This document shows, in pieces, positions 9,188-18,421 of a stretch of DNA of 64,000 nt. The notes beneath the pieces are model-generated. The model did not search any database. It was not told the DNA's origin and saw only the letters and a program-made list of their open reading frames with translations. The stretch is from Thermodesulfovibrio sp. N1. Lineage in GTDB: Bacteria; Nitrospirota; Thermodesulfovibrionia; Thermodesulfovibrionales; Thermodesulfovibrionaceae. Position 1 is the first letter of the stretch. Each line of letters begins with the position of its first letter. Made by a program: the position numbers and the translations under genes. The stretch lies in NCBI RefSeq assembly GCF_001707915.1, contig NZ_MAVV01000001.1:1-64000 (forward strand), in the 5' to 3' direction.

Positions 9188-10447
9188 TTATCTTACAATA
9201 TTCATCAATTCATTAAGCATGTTGTCAGTTGTTGTAATTACCCTTACATTTGCCTGATAACCTCTTTGGGCAGCAATCATGCGGACAAACTCCTCTGCAA
9301 GGTCAACATTGCTTGCTTCAAGAGAGTTTGCAAAAACTTTACCAACTCCTACTGTTCCTGGTGCTCCATAGGTTGGATTACCTGAGCCATAGGATTCAAG
9401 AAACAGATTTTTACCCACCTTTGTAAGATTATGGGCTGCAACAAACTTTGCAAGCACTACCTGAGCAACCTTTTTAACCTGTCCATTGGTAAATACTCCA
9501 GAGATAACTCCATCTTGGTCAACGGTTACTGCAATAAGATTTCCTGAAGAGTATCCATTTTGCGTCTGAAATACCACTGCATTCGGTGAACCAAATTGGG
9601 TTGAGTCAGTAAAGTTAAATGTTACATTCTGTGCTGCTGCACCCCATGGTGTAAAATCAAAATTAAATGATGATGTTGGCGGATCTGTAGTTAATCTACC
9701 ATTTTCATCAAAGGTTATATTAAAGCTTCCTGCTTCTGTATAATTCGGATTTGTAGGATCACTACTGCTGTCATAAACCATATATGCAGTCCATTGATTT
9801 GCAGCAGTTTTTACAAAATAAGTATATACAAGATGAGGATTCCCTTGACTGTCATATATTGTTATAGCTGTTGAGAAGTTATAAGTATTAGGATCTGGAA
9901 GATTTGGTCCTGAAGGTGATGTCCATGGTTGTGAAGGAACAGTTTGCCTTGAATCAAGATTTACCTGTATTTTTACTTCGTTGGTTGCTCTCGGTTCACT
10001 CATTAATCCTGCAAGATAGATGTCTCCAATTGCTCCAGTTACTGTGCCATCGGGATTCATCTGATATGCCTGAAGTCTGTATCCATTTGGGTCAACAACA
10101 TAACCATCTTTATCAAGTCTGAACTGACCTGCACGGGTATAATATGTTGGACCATTTAGCTGTCTTACAATGAAAAAACCATCTCCTTCAATTGCTAAAT
10201 CAAGGGGATTTGCAGTTGTCTCAAGGGTTCCCTGGGTGAACATTTTTTGAATGTCTATAATCATTGCACCTCTTCCAACCTGCATAGCTGAAGCTCCACC
10301 AAGGGTCTGGCTAAGTATATCTCCAAAATTTGCTCTGCTTGATTTAAAACCAACAGTGTTTGCATTCGCAATGTTATCTCCTACAACCGAGAGAGCTAAA
10401 GAATTTGCATTTAATCCACTTATACCTGTAAAAAGGGATGTTAACAT
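9188..10447 (-). CDS. flgE: Flagellar hook protein FlgE
   Basis: The 419-residue protein has the N-terminal rod/hook signature (MLTSLFTGISGLNANSLALS, DNIANANTVGFKSSRANF) and the matching C-terminal helix (NVDLAEEFVRMIAAQRGYQAN) that form the D0/D1 coiled coil. The middle carries the variable surface domains. It polymerises into the hook joining basal body and filament and is secreted by the flagellar type III apparatus. It lies 12 nt downstream of flgD, the hook cap gene, which supports FlgE over FlgF or FlgG; the length also fits FlgE rather than the roughly 260-residue rod proteins. Confidence 0.93.
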   Translation of the reverse strand: MLTSLFTGISGLNANSLALSVVGDNIANANTVGFKSSRANFGDILSQTLGGASAMQVGRGAMIIDIQKMFTQGTLETTANPLDLAIEGDGFFIVRQLNGPTYYTRAGQFRLDKDGYVVDPNGYRLQAYQMNPDGTVTGAIGDIYLAGLMSEPRATNEVKIQVNLDSRQTVPSQPWTSPSGPNLPDPNTYNFSTAITIYDSQGNPHLVYTYFVKTAANQWTAYMVYDSSSDPTNPNYTEAGSFNITFDENGRLTTDPPTSSFNFDFTPWGAAAQNVTFNFTDSTQFGSPNAVVFQTQNGYSSGNLIAVTVDQDGVISGVFTNGQVKKVAQVVLAKFVAAHNLTKVGKNLFLESYGSGNPTYGAPGTVGVGKVFANSLEASNVDLAEEFVRMIAAQRGYQANVRVITTTDNMLNELMNIVR

Positions 10448-10459
10448 TTTATCACCTCC

Positions 10460-10873
10460 TTAAGCTTTAATCTCCTTTATCTGACTCATATTTATATAAC
10501 TTTCACCAACATTAATCTTTAATTTCCCTTCTTCAATTGCAATTCCTTTTACAGTATATTCAGTTCCATCGGTTGTTATAACTGTTTTACCAATTATTGT
10601 TGAACCTATCATTAAAGCATTAGAGTATATTTGATAGGTAGCCAGATCCTCCAGTGTACTCTTCATATTAATTATCTGTTCAAGAGTTGTCATTGCTGTT
10701 AATTGTCCCATAAACTCTGTGTCTTTTAAGGGATTTAAAGGATCCTGATATTTAAGTTGGGCTGTAAGAAGTTTGAGAAAGGCTTCTTTGTCAAGTCTGT
10801 TGTTTCCTGTTGCATTTGTTTTCTCCGATATTGTGTAAAGGGGATTATCAAATATTGAGCTTACATCTGCCAT
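10460..10873 (-). CDS. flgD: Flagellar hook assembly protein FlgD (short form)
   Basis: The 137-residue protein contains the conserved N-terminal FlgD region (LDKEAFLKLLTAQLKYQDPL then DTEFMGQLTAMTTLEQI), which scaffolds hook assembly. At 137 residues it lacks the C-terminal FnIII/tudor-like domain found in the usual roughly 220-residue FlgD. The tail (IGKTVITTDGTEYTVKGIAI) resembles the small beta-strand domain of short FlgD proteins in other phyla. It sits between fliK and flgE, as expected for a hook module. Confidence 0.9.
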   Translation of the reverse strand: MADVSSIFDNPLYTISEKTNATGNNRLDKEAFLKLLTAQLKYQDPLNPLKDTEFMGQLTAMTTLEQIINMKSTLEDLATYQIYSNALMIGSTIIGKTVITTDGTEYTVKGIAIEEGKLKINVGESYINMSQIKEIKA

Positions 10874-10889
10874 TTTTTATTCCTCCTTA

Positions 10890-11927
10890 TTATGCAAAAT
10901 ATTCAAAAAATTTTTGAGTGTTTTTGTTTTTTCTTTGCCCTTGATTATTATAAGAATCTGAATATCCCCGATAGTCTCTCATAAGGTCAAGTAAGAAATC
11001 TGATATTTTAACACCTGAAGACTGAAGATTACTCTTTATTTCGGGAATTAAAGCTGTTAAAGCCTCTTTAACATAGGGGTAGTCAACTTTCATATCAGCC
11101 TTTATACCGGCAGAATCCATTGAAAGTTTAATAAGAATTTTCCCTAATTCTGGTGGTTCAAGATGAACTATAAGAGTTTTTGATGAATTCGATACTGCTT
11201 TGAAAAGAATATTTGAAATTTCCTGAAGTCTTGTAAAGGGAAGTTCAATTTTTTGTTGGTTGTTGCTTGTTGTAACTTCCTTGTTTATAATAGAGGAAAG
11301 TTGAACTTCGCTGTCTACTAAACTTTCAATTTTGAATTTATGAGAATCTCTATTTGAAAGGATATTTTTTTCTGTTTTATTGTTTAAGTTATCTAATGAT
11401 AATTCTTTGAAGAGATTTAAATCCGAATGACTGTTTTCTTTAGAATTGACAATTTTCTTTATATTTTCTAATAATACATCTGTCTGGTGGGATTCATTAT
11501 TTTTAGCTTTTAAATCATTTGCAAGCTCCCTTAATGATTGTATATCAAGTTTGTTTTCATTGCTTTCATTGAGAGTTTTTAAAAAATTGAGCAAGTCTTT
11601 GTTATCAATGTTTTGTAAATTTTTTATTATGTTGCTTAACTCTTCCGAATTAATCTGCCATTTTATTAAAAGAGATTTAATATCTGCGGATATATTTAAT
11701 GAGTTCAATAATTCCTGCATTTTCTGTAAATCCTGTAGTATAAGATTCTGAAAAGATAAATTTGGTAATAAAAATGGTGCGCTCTCATTTTGATTTTCCT
11801 CGTTTTCTAATAGGAGATTTAAAAATTTATCGAAAAGATTATTAGAATCAAAAGACTGAACTACTAATGATTGCTTCTCATTTTGACTGATTAAGTTGTT
11901 TAGGTTTATATTGCCTATCAAAATCAT
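10890..11927 (-). CDS. fliK: Flagellar hook-length control protein FliK-like
   Basis: In 345 residues only the C-terminal part (about 235-320) is recognisable: LIVHLEPPELGKILIKLSM and the following helix match the Flg_hook domain of FliK, which senses hook length and switches the export substrate. The N-terminal two thirds are low-complexity, rich in Asn, Leu, Glu and Ser, as is normal for the molecular ruler part. Position directly before flgD and flgE supports the call. A sigma-54-like element lies just before the ATG (11939-11954). Confidence 0.8.
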   Translation of the reverse strand: MILIGNINLNNLISQNEKQSLVVQSFDSNNLFDKFLNLLLENEENQNESAPFLLPNLSFQNLILQDLQKMQELLNSLNISADIKSLLIKWQINSEELSNIIKNLQNIDNKDLLNFLKTLNESNENKLDIQSLRELANDLKAKNNESHQTDVLLENIKKIVNSKENSHSDLNLFKELSLDNLNNKTEKNILSNRDSHKFKIESLVDSEVQLSSIINKEVTTSNNQQKIELPFTRLQEISNILFKAVSNSSKTLIVHLEPPELGKILIKLSMDSAGIKADMKVDYPYVKEALTALIPEIKSNLQSSGVKISDFLLDLMRDYRGYSDSYNNQGQRKNKNTQKFFEYFA

Positions 11928-11938
11928 GCAAATTATTA

Positions 11939-11954
11939 TTCAATTCCTGTGCCA
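11939..11954 (-). promoter_or_regulatory. Sigma-54-like promoter before fliK-flgD-flgE
   Basis: On the minus strand TGGCACAGGAATTGAA fits the -24/-12 consensus TGGCAC(G)N4TTGC(A), with A in place of the C in the -12 GC. It sits in a 95-nt gap between motE and fliK. The implied start would fall within a few bases of the fliK ATG. The deviating -12 dinucleotide lowers confidence. Confidence 0.4.
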
Positions 11955-12022
11955 TTTAAAAAATCTTTATTTTCCAGGAACTTATTCTTATATGGGGAGT
12001 AATTGAAAGAGGAAAAAAATTC

Positions 12023-12478
12023 CTACTTGGATTCCTTTTCCTTGATTTTAACTATCTTTTTAGAGATTATTGCTGCTTTTTCAGGATTTACATTTGCAAG
12101 AATTTTAGCTGCCTGTCTTGGTTTTATGGCAAGAATTAAGGTTGTGGCTGTATCATCATCAAGTTTTTCAATTCTTGTAGCAGCTTCCTCAGGAGGCATT
12201 GATTCATAAATTTTGGCAAGTCTCTGAAAGTTTTCTGATTGAGCTCTTTCAAGTTGAGCCTTTATTGCTTCCTGTTCTTTTATCTTTGCATTAATTTCAT
12301 CGCGAAGCTTTTTAAGTTCCTCTGTTTTTTTTGTCAAATCTTCTTTAAGTATTTTTATCCTTTCTTCTTCTATGCTTTGCGAAGATTCCTTTGAAGTTGT
12401 CTGCTGTCCAATTATTGTTCCCGCAGTAATGCCAATTATAGTTATAAAAATTCCTAAAAAAATTGCTCTTTTTAACAC
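12023..12478 (-). CDS. MotE-like flagellar protein (MgtE N-terminal-type domain)
   Basis: The 151-residue protein has an N-terminal membrane segment (about 5-24), a long charged coiled coil (about 33-85) and a C-terminal MgtE_N/FliG-like helical repeat (MPPEEAATRIEKLDDDTATTLILAI ending LANVNPEKAAIISKKI). This matches MotE, a periplasmic chaperone for the stator protein MotC in epsilonproteobacteria and a widespread companion of fliJ. The gene follows fliJ directly. The region 11928-12022 downstream holds a short gap with the fliK promoter. Confidence 0.75.
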   Translation of the reverse strand: MLKRAIFLGIFITIIGITAGTIIGQQTTSKESSQSIEEERIKILKEDLTKKTEELKKLRDEINAKIKEQEAIKAQLERAQSENFQRLAKIYESMPPEEAATRIEKLDDDTATTLILAIKPRQAAKILANVNPEKAAIISKKIVKIKEKESK

Positions 12479-12907
12479 TTATGCACCTCTGAATCTACTT
12501 GTAAAAACATCGGAAATGATTTTTTCTTCAATTTTTTCTCTTTCTCTTCTAATCATTGATATTAGTTTGTCATAAAGTTGTTCTATTTTTTTTCTTTCTT
12601 TATATGATTCTTCATATATTTCTCTTTGTTTTTCTAATTCTTCATTAATTTTTTGTAAAATATCCCTTGCTTCATTCAATAATCCAGTGAGATGCTGAAT
12701 TTCACTAAAAACAGCAATAAGTTCATCGGATGTAAAATTATTGTTTCTTTCATATTTAATAAAATCGAATCTTTTCTCTATTTCTTCAATGTAAGACTCC
12801 ATCTTTCCCTTTTCAGTAATTATTGAAGCAAACTTTTGTTTTTCAAGTTCTTCTTCCCATTCCTTTAATTTAAGTATCATATTTAATGTTGTGCTTTTCA
12901 TAGTCAT
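12479..12907 (-). CDS. fliJ: Flagellar export protein FliJ
   Basis: The 142-residue protein is almost entirely charged coiled coil, starting MTMKSTTLNMILKLKEWEEE, the usual size and style of FliJ, the central stalk-like subunit that couples the FliI ATPase ring to FlhA. FliJ sequences diverge strongly, so the assignment rests on length, coiled coil and position: it overlaps fliI by 4 nt and is followed without a gap by motE. The true start may be the second Met. Confidence 0.8.
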   Translation of the reverse strand: MTMKSTTLNMILKLKEWEEELEKQKFASIITEKGKMESYIEEIEKRFDFIKYERNNNFTSDELIAVFSEIQHLTGLLNEARDILQKINEELEKQREIYEESYKERKKIEQLYDKLISMIRREREKIEEKIISDVFTSRFRGA

Positions 12908-14217
12908 TCAAAAAGTTTTATAAGACTTTTTATACTTTCCTCAAAATCAGCTTTTTCATTTATATCCTGTCTTAAAAACTCATTGATTCGTTCCATCATT
13001 TTGATTGCTAAATCAACCTGAGGATTTGTTCCTTCCTTATAAGCACCTATATTTATAATGTCTTCATATTTTGAATAGGTTGAAAGAAGATCAAGAAGTT
13101 TTCCAGCATACTTTAAATGGGTTTCATCTACTATGTCTTTCATTACTCTGCTTATACTTTTTAGGACATCAATAGCAGGGTAATGGTTTCTATTAGCAAG
13201 CTCACGAGACAACACAATATGTCCATCAAGAATAGACCTTGCTGCGTCAGTAACTGGATCTGTTAAATCATCTCCTTCTACTAAGACAGTGTATATTCCT
13301 GTTATTGAACCACCACTTTTAGTTATTCCAACTCTTTCAAGTAACTTTGGCATTAATTTAAACACCGAAGGAGGATATCCTTTCATTGTAGGCGGTTCTC
13401 CTGCTGCAAGTCCTATTTCCCTCTGAGCCATTGCAAATCTTGTAAGGGAATCCATGAGAAGTATTACATCTTTACCCTTTTCTCTGAAATATTCAGCTAT
13501 TGCTGTTGCTAAAAAAGCACCTCTTATTCTTGCTAAAGCAGGAGTGTCTGAGGTTGATACAACAAGTACAGATTTTTTTAATCCTTCTTCACCTAAGTCT
13601 TTCTCAATAAATTCCTTAACTTCCCTTCCTCTTTCACCAATAAGAGCGATTACATTTACATCAGCATTAGTGTATCTTGCAATCATTCCAAGAAGCACAC
13701 TTTTACCTACACCACTTCCCGCCATAATTCCAATTTTCTGTCCTTTCCCGCAAGTAATAAGTGAATTTATAGCCCTTATTCCCAGATCAATAGGTTCTTT
13801 TATTATTTCTCTGTCAAGAGGATTGATAGCATCGTTATAAATTGGAAAGGGTTTGCCAGTTAAGGGTGGCTTACCATCAATTGGATGTCCTATGCCATCT
13901 ATTATTCTGCCAAGTATTTTTTCATTTAATTTAATATAACTTTGCTTTCCTTTAACAGCAATTTTATCACCTGGTCTTATCCCGTATATCTCACCAAGAG
14001 GAGAAAGAAGAATAGTTCCATTTTTAAAACCAACAACTTCTGCTTCAATGGAATCATTATCGGTTATTATCTCACAAATATCACCAATACTTGCATTTAT
14101 TCCTACTCCCTCAATGATAAGTCCAACCGCTTTTGTGACTTTGCCGTAAATTTTGATTACCGATGTTTTATCTAAAATTTCTTCACTTTTGCTGAGAAAT
14201 GAATGTATTGATAGCAT
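12904..14217 (-). CDS. fliI: Flagellum-specific ATPase FliI
   Basis: The 437-residue protein is an F1-beta-like ATPase. Walker A is GIMAGSGVGKSVLLG (about residue 165) and Walker B is VILLMDSLTRFAMAQREI (about 250); AAGEPPTMKGYPPSVF is typical of FliI and type III secretion ATPases. It powers unfolding and export of flagellar subunits at the cytoplasmic face. Its start overlaps the end of fliH by about 35 nt, and fliJ overlaps its end by 4 nt, consistent with one operon. Confidence 0.95.
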   Translation of the reverse strand: MLSIHSFLSKSEEILDKTSVIKIYGKVTKAVGLIIEGVGINASIGDICEIITDNDSIEAEVVGFKNGTILLSPLGEIYGIRPGDKIAVKGKQSYIKLNEKILGRIIDGIGHPIDGKPPLTGKPFPIYNDAINPLDREIIKEPIDLGIRAINSLITCGKGQKIGIMAGSGVGKSVLLGMIARYTNADVNVIALIGERGREVKEFIEKDLGEEGLKKSVLVVSTSDTPALARIRGAFLATAIAEYFREKGKDVILLMDSLTRFAMAQREIGLAAGEPPTMKGYPPSVFKLMPKLLERVGITKSGGSITGIYTVLVEGDDLTDPVTDAARSILDGHIVLSRELANRNHYPAIDVLKSISRVMKDIVDETHLKYAGKLLDLLSTYSKYEDIINIGAYKEGTNPQVDLAIKMMERINEFLRQDINEKADFEESIKSLIKLFE

Positions 14218-14842
14218 TCTCTAATTCCTTTAATTTTTCTTCTACTGTTGCAACAATGTGTAAAGAATGAGTTTCTATTTTATAGTCACCGCTTTTTATA
14301 TTTTCAGATGGTTCGAATTGAATTTTTGAAGGATCAATTCCAAGTTCATTTAATTTTTGTAAGATAAATTCATAATCCTTTGGATTAAGTTTTACGATAA
14401 ATTTTTCTTCATTATTAGGCACTTCTGCAAGAGCATCTTTTAAAATTGAAAGAGTTATATGCCTGTCAAGGGATATTTTGGTTGCAACAACTTTCTCTGC
14501 TATTTTAAATGCAAATCTTAAAATCTGAGGCAAAAAAAGTTCCATCTGTTTTTCTTTAAAGGTTGAAAGGTCATTTATTAACTTTTTCAAGATTTCAAAT
14601 TGTCTATTAAGTTCCTGTTTTTTTTGATCAATTTCTTTTTCAGCTTTTTTTAATCCTTCTTCATAACCTTTGTTAAAACCTTCTATGTGTGCGGATTTAA
14701 GAGTTTCCTCATACTTCTTTTTTAACTCTTCATATTTCTTTTTTAATCCCTCTTCTTTATGTTCATCTTTTTCTTCTTTAGGTAGTCTCAAAGTTTCATC
14801 AAAAGATGAAGGTATGTAAGGTTTTATTTCTTTAAATGACAA
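14183..14842 (-). CDS. fliH: Flagellar assembly protein FliH
   Basis: The protein is an extended, charged coiled coil (about residues 20-110) followed by the FliH/VATPase-E-like C-terminal domain with KIAEKVVATKISLDRHITLS. FliH is the peripheral stalk that recruits and regulates FliI. An ATG at 14890 would give 235 residues but overlaps fliG by 59 nt. I prefer the TTG at 14842 (219 residues, MSFKEIKPYIPSS), which has GGAG 6 nt upstream and overlaps fliG by only 11 nt. The position between fliG and fliI fits. Confidence 0.82.
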   Translation of the reverse strand: MSFKEIKPYIPSSFDETLRLPKEEKDEHKEEGLKKKYEELKKKYEETLKSAHIEGFNKGYEEGLKKAEKEIDQKKQELNRQFEILKKLINDLSTFKEKQMELFLPQILRFAFKIAEKVVATKISLDRHITLSILKDALAEVPNNEEKFIVKLNPKDYEFILQKLNELGIDPSKIQFEPSENIKSGDYKIETHSLHIVATVEEKLKELENAINTFISQQK

Positions 14843-15812
14843 CTTCTTCTCCACCTTTGCCTCCAAGTACAATTTTACCTTCCTCTTCAAGTCTTCTTGC
14901 TACCCTTACAATATTCATTTGAGCCTTTTCTACATCTGAAACCCTAACAGGTCCCTTTGCTTCCATTTCTTCTTTTAAAATTTCAACTGCTCTACTTGAC
15001 ATATTACGGAATATTTTCTCTTTAAGTTCTTCAGAAGCCATTTTAAGAGCAAGGGCTAAGTCATCAGTAGATATTTCCTTAAGAATTGTCTGAATTCCTC
15101 TATCATCAACATGAATAAGGTCTTCAAAGGTAAACATAAGTTTTCTAATTTCTTCTGCCAGGATAGGATCCTTTTCTTCAATATTTTTTAAAATTAGTTC
15201 TTCAGAGGCTCTGTCCATTTGATTTAGTATTTCTGCAACTGTTTTTACTCCACCAATTCTTCTTGATTGAGTATAGGAGCGAAGCTGACTTTGAAGAACA
15301 TCTTCAAGTTCACTTAAAATAGTTGGTGAAATTTGATCAAGATTTGCAATTCTTGATGCTACTTCAATTTTTTGTTGTTCTGGAAATTTACTTAAAACTT
15401 CAGCTGCCTGATTTGGTTCTAAATGGGCTAAAACTATAGCTATTGTTTGAGGATGTTCTCTTTGAAGCATTGAGGATATGGCTGAAGAGTCAAGCCATCT
15501 GAGAATATCAAAAGCAGAGGCTCCACTTTCAATTTTACTAATAAGTTTTGCTGCCTGTTCCTCTCCAAAAGCTTTTGTAAGAATTGATTTTATATATTCT
15601 TCATCAACAACAACAGGTGTTGTTCCAATTTTTTCAGAAAATTCTTGAAGTATGGCATCTGCTTCTTCCTTTGTCAATTTTATCCTTGACATCATTGGGA
15701 TAATTCGCGCAAGTTCTATAGGATCAAAGTGTTTAAAAAGCTCTGTTGCAGCATCCTCTCCAATAAGAGATAAAAGGGCAGCAACTTTTTCTATCCCAGA
15801 AAATTTTCTCAT
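14832..15812 (-). CDS. fliG: Flagellar motor switch protein FliG
   Basis: The 326-residue protein shows the three FliG domains: an N-terminal part binding FliF, a middle domain with the EHPQTIAIVLAHL motif (about residue 120) and a C-terminal domain with FTFEDLIHVDDRGIQTIL, carrying the charged torque helix that meets the stator. It forms the top of the rotor C-ring. It starts 2 nt after fliF. Confidence 0.96.
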   Translation of the reverse strand: MRKFSGIEKVAALLSLIGEDAATELFKHFDPIELARIIPMMSRIKLTKEEADAILQEFSEKIGTTPVVVDEEYIKSILTKAFGEEQAAKLISKIESGASAFDILRWLDSSAISSMLQREHPQTIAIVLAHLEPNQAAEVLSKFPEQQKIEVASRIANLDQISPTILSELEDVLQSQLRSYTQSRRIGGVKTVAEILNQMDRASEELILKNIEEKDPILAEEIRKLMFTFEDLIHVDDRGIQTILKEISTDDLALALKMASEELKEKIFRNMSSRAVEILKEEMEAKGPVRVSDVEKAQMNIVRVARRLEEEGKIVLGGKGGEEVVI

Positions 15813-15814
15813 TT

Positions 15815-17332
15815 TTATTCAGCCATCCATTCTCTAAGCATTGAAACAACCTTTTTAGGATTACTTTTTGCCAGTTCTCTGATTTCTTCCTTTATATCTC
15901 TTTCCTTAAAAGGAGGCATACCTGGGATTTCTTCAGATATAACAACTTCTTTCATTTTAACCTTTTCTTCAACGGGTCTTTTAAGAATTTCAAGGAGAGG
16001 TTTAATTATAAAGAAGATTATCAACAAGAGAACTATTATGGGTAATAAATATTTTAGTATAGTTTTTGCAATACCTAAATAATCAATAGCTGGTTTTTCC
16101 TCTGGTATTACTTCAAAGGGCATACTTTCAACTATTACTATGTCACCCCTTTCTTTATTATATCCTATTGCAGCTTGTACAAGCTCTTGATACTTTTTTA
16201 TTTCTTCTTCACTTCTTGGGGTATAAATCTTTTTACCTTTTTCTTCTTTATATACTCCATCAACTAATACAGCTACAGAGATTTTCTTTATTTGTCCCGT
16301 TGCCTGCAAGATTTTGCTTATACTTTTGCTTACTTCATAATTAATGCTTTCTTGCTGTCTTTGAGACTGAATATTTTGTGTTGTACCTGTTTGAGGTTGT
16401 CCTGGCTGATTGGAAAGTACTCCAGGTATTCCACCTGTCTGTGGTGCCATTGTTTTTTCTTGACTTCGTTGTTCACTTTTTATAGCAATTGTATCAGGAT
16501 CGAATTTTTCCTCAAGGCGTTCTACTTTTGAAAAATCAATTTCTGTTGAAACTCTTACTATTGCTTTTCCTTTTCCTACTATGTTTTCAAGCATGCTTTG
16601 AATATTTTTTTCATAAGTTTTTTCAATATTTTTCTTATATTCAATCTGTTCAGTTTGAACAAGCTGTGCTGTATCCTTAGGTGCTGAAAGCAGATTTCCA
16701 TACTGGTCAACAACTGTTACATACTGAGGTGCAAGTCCTTCTACACTGCTTGATACAAGATGAACTATGCCTGCGACTTGTTCCTTTGACAGAGTTCTTC
16801 CTGGTTTAAGTTTCAAAACAACGGATGCAGTTGGATGGTCTTCTTTTTCAGTAAATATGGTCTTCTCAGGTATGGCAATATGAACCCTAACCTGATCTAC
16901 TTCTTGAATTTGCTTGATCGTTCTTGCCAGTTCTCCTTGAAGGGCTCTGATATAGTTTACTCTTTGGGAAAATTCAGTAAGTCCGATTGATGTTTTGTCA
17001 AATATTTCAAAACCAACACCACCACCTGATGGAACACCTTGTGCTGCCAGTTCAAGCCTTAGTTCATGAACTTTATCAGATGGAACATATATTGCATTAT
17101 CTTTAACCTGATAGGGAACTTTCTTTTCTTTAAGCTTTGTAATAACATTGCCTGCATCCTCAGCAGATAGATTGGAAAATAAAACTTGATAATCCTGTTT
17201 AGGTAACCAGAGTAAGAAGGTTATTATAATTGCAATACTTATAACAGCAACTGCAGCAAATGCTATTTTACGATTAGTAGATAGATTTTTAAAGTTTTCA
17301 AAATATATTTTAAATCTGTCAGTGATAGGCAT
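15815..17332 (-). CDS. fliF: Flagellar MS-ring protein FliF
   Basis: The 505-residue protein has a first membrane helix (about 22-43), the PrgK-like YscJ/FliF domain (QDYQVLFSNLSAEDAGNVI), a second ring-building domain and a C-terminal membrane helix (about 425-447). The short cytosolic tail, rich in Glu and Lys, is the FliG-binding end. It builds the MS ring, the base of the flagellum. It lies 6 nt after fliE. Confidence 0.96.
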   Translation of the reverse strand: MPITDRFKIYFENFKNLSTNRKIAFAAVAVISIAIIITFLLWLPKQDYQVLFSNLSAEDAGNVITKLKEKKVPYQVKDNAIYVPSDKVHELRLELAAQGVPSGGGVGFEIFDKTSIGLTEFSQRVNYIRALQGELARTIKQIQEVDQVRVHIAIPEKTIFTEKEDHPTASVVLKLKPGRTLSKEQVAGIVHLVSSSVEGLAPQYVTVVDQYGNLLSAPKDTAQLVQTEQIEYKKNIEKTYEKNIQSMLENIVGKGKAIVRVSTEIDFSKVERLEEKFDPDTIAIKSEQRSQEKTMAPQTGGIPGVLSNQPGQPQTGTTQNIQSQRQQESINYEVSKSISKILQATGQIKKISVAVLVDGVYKEEKGKKIYTPRSEEEIKKYQELVQAAIGYNKERGDIVIVESMPFEVIPEEKPAIDYLGIAKTILKYLLPIIVLLLIIFFIIKPLLEILKRPVEEKVKMKEVVISEEIPGMPPFKERDIKEEIRELAKSNPKKVVSMLREWMAE

Positions 17333-17338
17333 TTTTTA

Positions 17339-17635
17339 CTAAACCTGCATACGAGATATTTCTTCGTAGGCTGTTAAAACTTTATTCCTTACCTGAATAA
17401 GAGTTTGTAAAGTCATGTCAGCCTTTTCCATTGCTAAAACTACTTGGTGAATGCTTATTTCTCCCTTTGAAAAGGCTTCAATTGCCTTTTGTGCTTCTTC
17501 CTCTACTTTAGAGGCTTCTTTAATAGCATCCTTTAAGGCTTGTTCAAAAGATTCTTTCTGGGCGCCTTTTAAATTTTTTAATTCCTCTAAACTTTTACCT
17601 AATAACTCATTAATATTTTTTATTTCTGTCATCAT
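17339..17635 (-). CDS. fliE: Flagellar hook-basal body protein FliE
   Basis: The 98-residue protein has the FliE C-terminal signature (ISIHQVVLAMEKADMTLQTL then IQVRNKVLTAYEEISRMQV) and a helical N-terminal half. FliE forms the junction between MS ring and proximal rod and is the first exported subunit. The order flgB-flgC-fliE-fliF is standard. Confidence 0.95.
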   Translation of the reverse strand: MMTEIKNINELLGKSLEELKNLKGAQKESFEQALKDAIKEASKVEEEAQKAIEAFSKGEISIHQVVLAMEKADMTLQTLIQVRNKVLTAYEEISRMQV

Positions 17636-17652
17636 TTACCTCCGAAAAATTC

Positions 17653-18060
17653 TTAAACTTTTAATAAATCAAGGGTTCTCAAAAACATTTCTTTGTAGGA
17701 GTTAATCATTGTAAGATTTGCTTCATAGGCTCGAGATGCGGAAATCATATTAATCATTTCTTCCATCGGATTTACATTAGGATATCTAACATATCCATCT
17801 TTGTCTGCATCAGGATGACCTGGTTCGAAAACTATCCTAAAGGGTCTCTGGTCTTCAACTATTTTGTAAACATCAACACCATGGGAAATCTGGTCATACA
17901 TATAGGACATAAAGAGTACATCCTTTCTTCGATAGGGACCGCCTTCAGGTGTTCTTGTGGAGTTAATGTTTGAAAGGTTTGAAGCAATAACATTGAGTCT
18001 GATTTTTTGCGCTTCTAATCCAGTAGCAGATACTTTAAGAGGCAAAAAGAGGTCTTTCAT
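17653..18060 (-). CDS. flgC: Flagellar basal-body rod protein FlgC
   Basis: The 135-residue protein begins with the rod signature (SATGLEAQKIRLNVIASNLS, NINSTRTPEGGPYRRKDVLF) and ends with YEANLTMINSYKEMFLRTLD, both conserved in FlgC. It forms part of the proximal rod. Its ATG overlaps the flgB stop codon by one base. Confidence 0.96.
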   Translation of the reverse strand: MKDLFLPLKVSATGLEAQKIRLNVIASNLSNINSTRTPEGGPYRRKDVLFMSYMYDQISHGVDVYKIVEDQRPFRIVFEPGHPDADKDGYVRYPNVNPMEEMINMISASRAYEANLTMINSYKEMFLRTLDLLKV

Positions 18061-18395
18061 TATCTACCTCCTTTAATAGCATCTTTTAACATTCTTAGCC
18101 TTGTAGAAAGAAGCTGAGTTGCACTGTTATACATTAACAAAGTTTCTGTTAATTTTGCCATTTCTACTTCAATATTTACAGTATTTCCGTCCCTGTTTGG
18201 CATTGTTGTTGGTGCTTCTATGATCCTGTAAGAATTGTTTTCTATTTCTAAAGCCTTTTTCAGTTCCTCCTGAAAATCTATATCCTTTGCTTTATAATTC
18301 GGAGTATCCACATTTGCTATATTTGAGGCAAGAATTTTTTGCCTATAGGCACAAAGATCCATTATTTTCTGAAGTATTTTTATTGAATTATCCAT
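18060..18395 (-). CDS. flgB: Flagellar basal-body rod protein FlgB
   Basis: The 111-residue protein has the rod motif RQKILASNIANVDTPNYKAK and a C-terminal helix (LTETLLMYNSATQLLSTRL). FlgB is the most proximal rod protein. It is the first gene of the flagellar operon and is preceded by a sigma-54-like promoter in the 44-nt gap behind the NtrC-type regulator gene. Confidence 0.95.
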   Translation of the reverse strand: MDNSIKILQKIMDLCAYRQKILASNIANVDTPNYKAKDIDFQEELKKALEIENNSYRIIEAPTTMPNRDGNTVNIEVEMAKLTETLLMYNSATQLLSTRLRMLKDAIKGGR

Positions 18396-18421
18396 GTATA
18401 TTCACCTCTACTCAATATATA

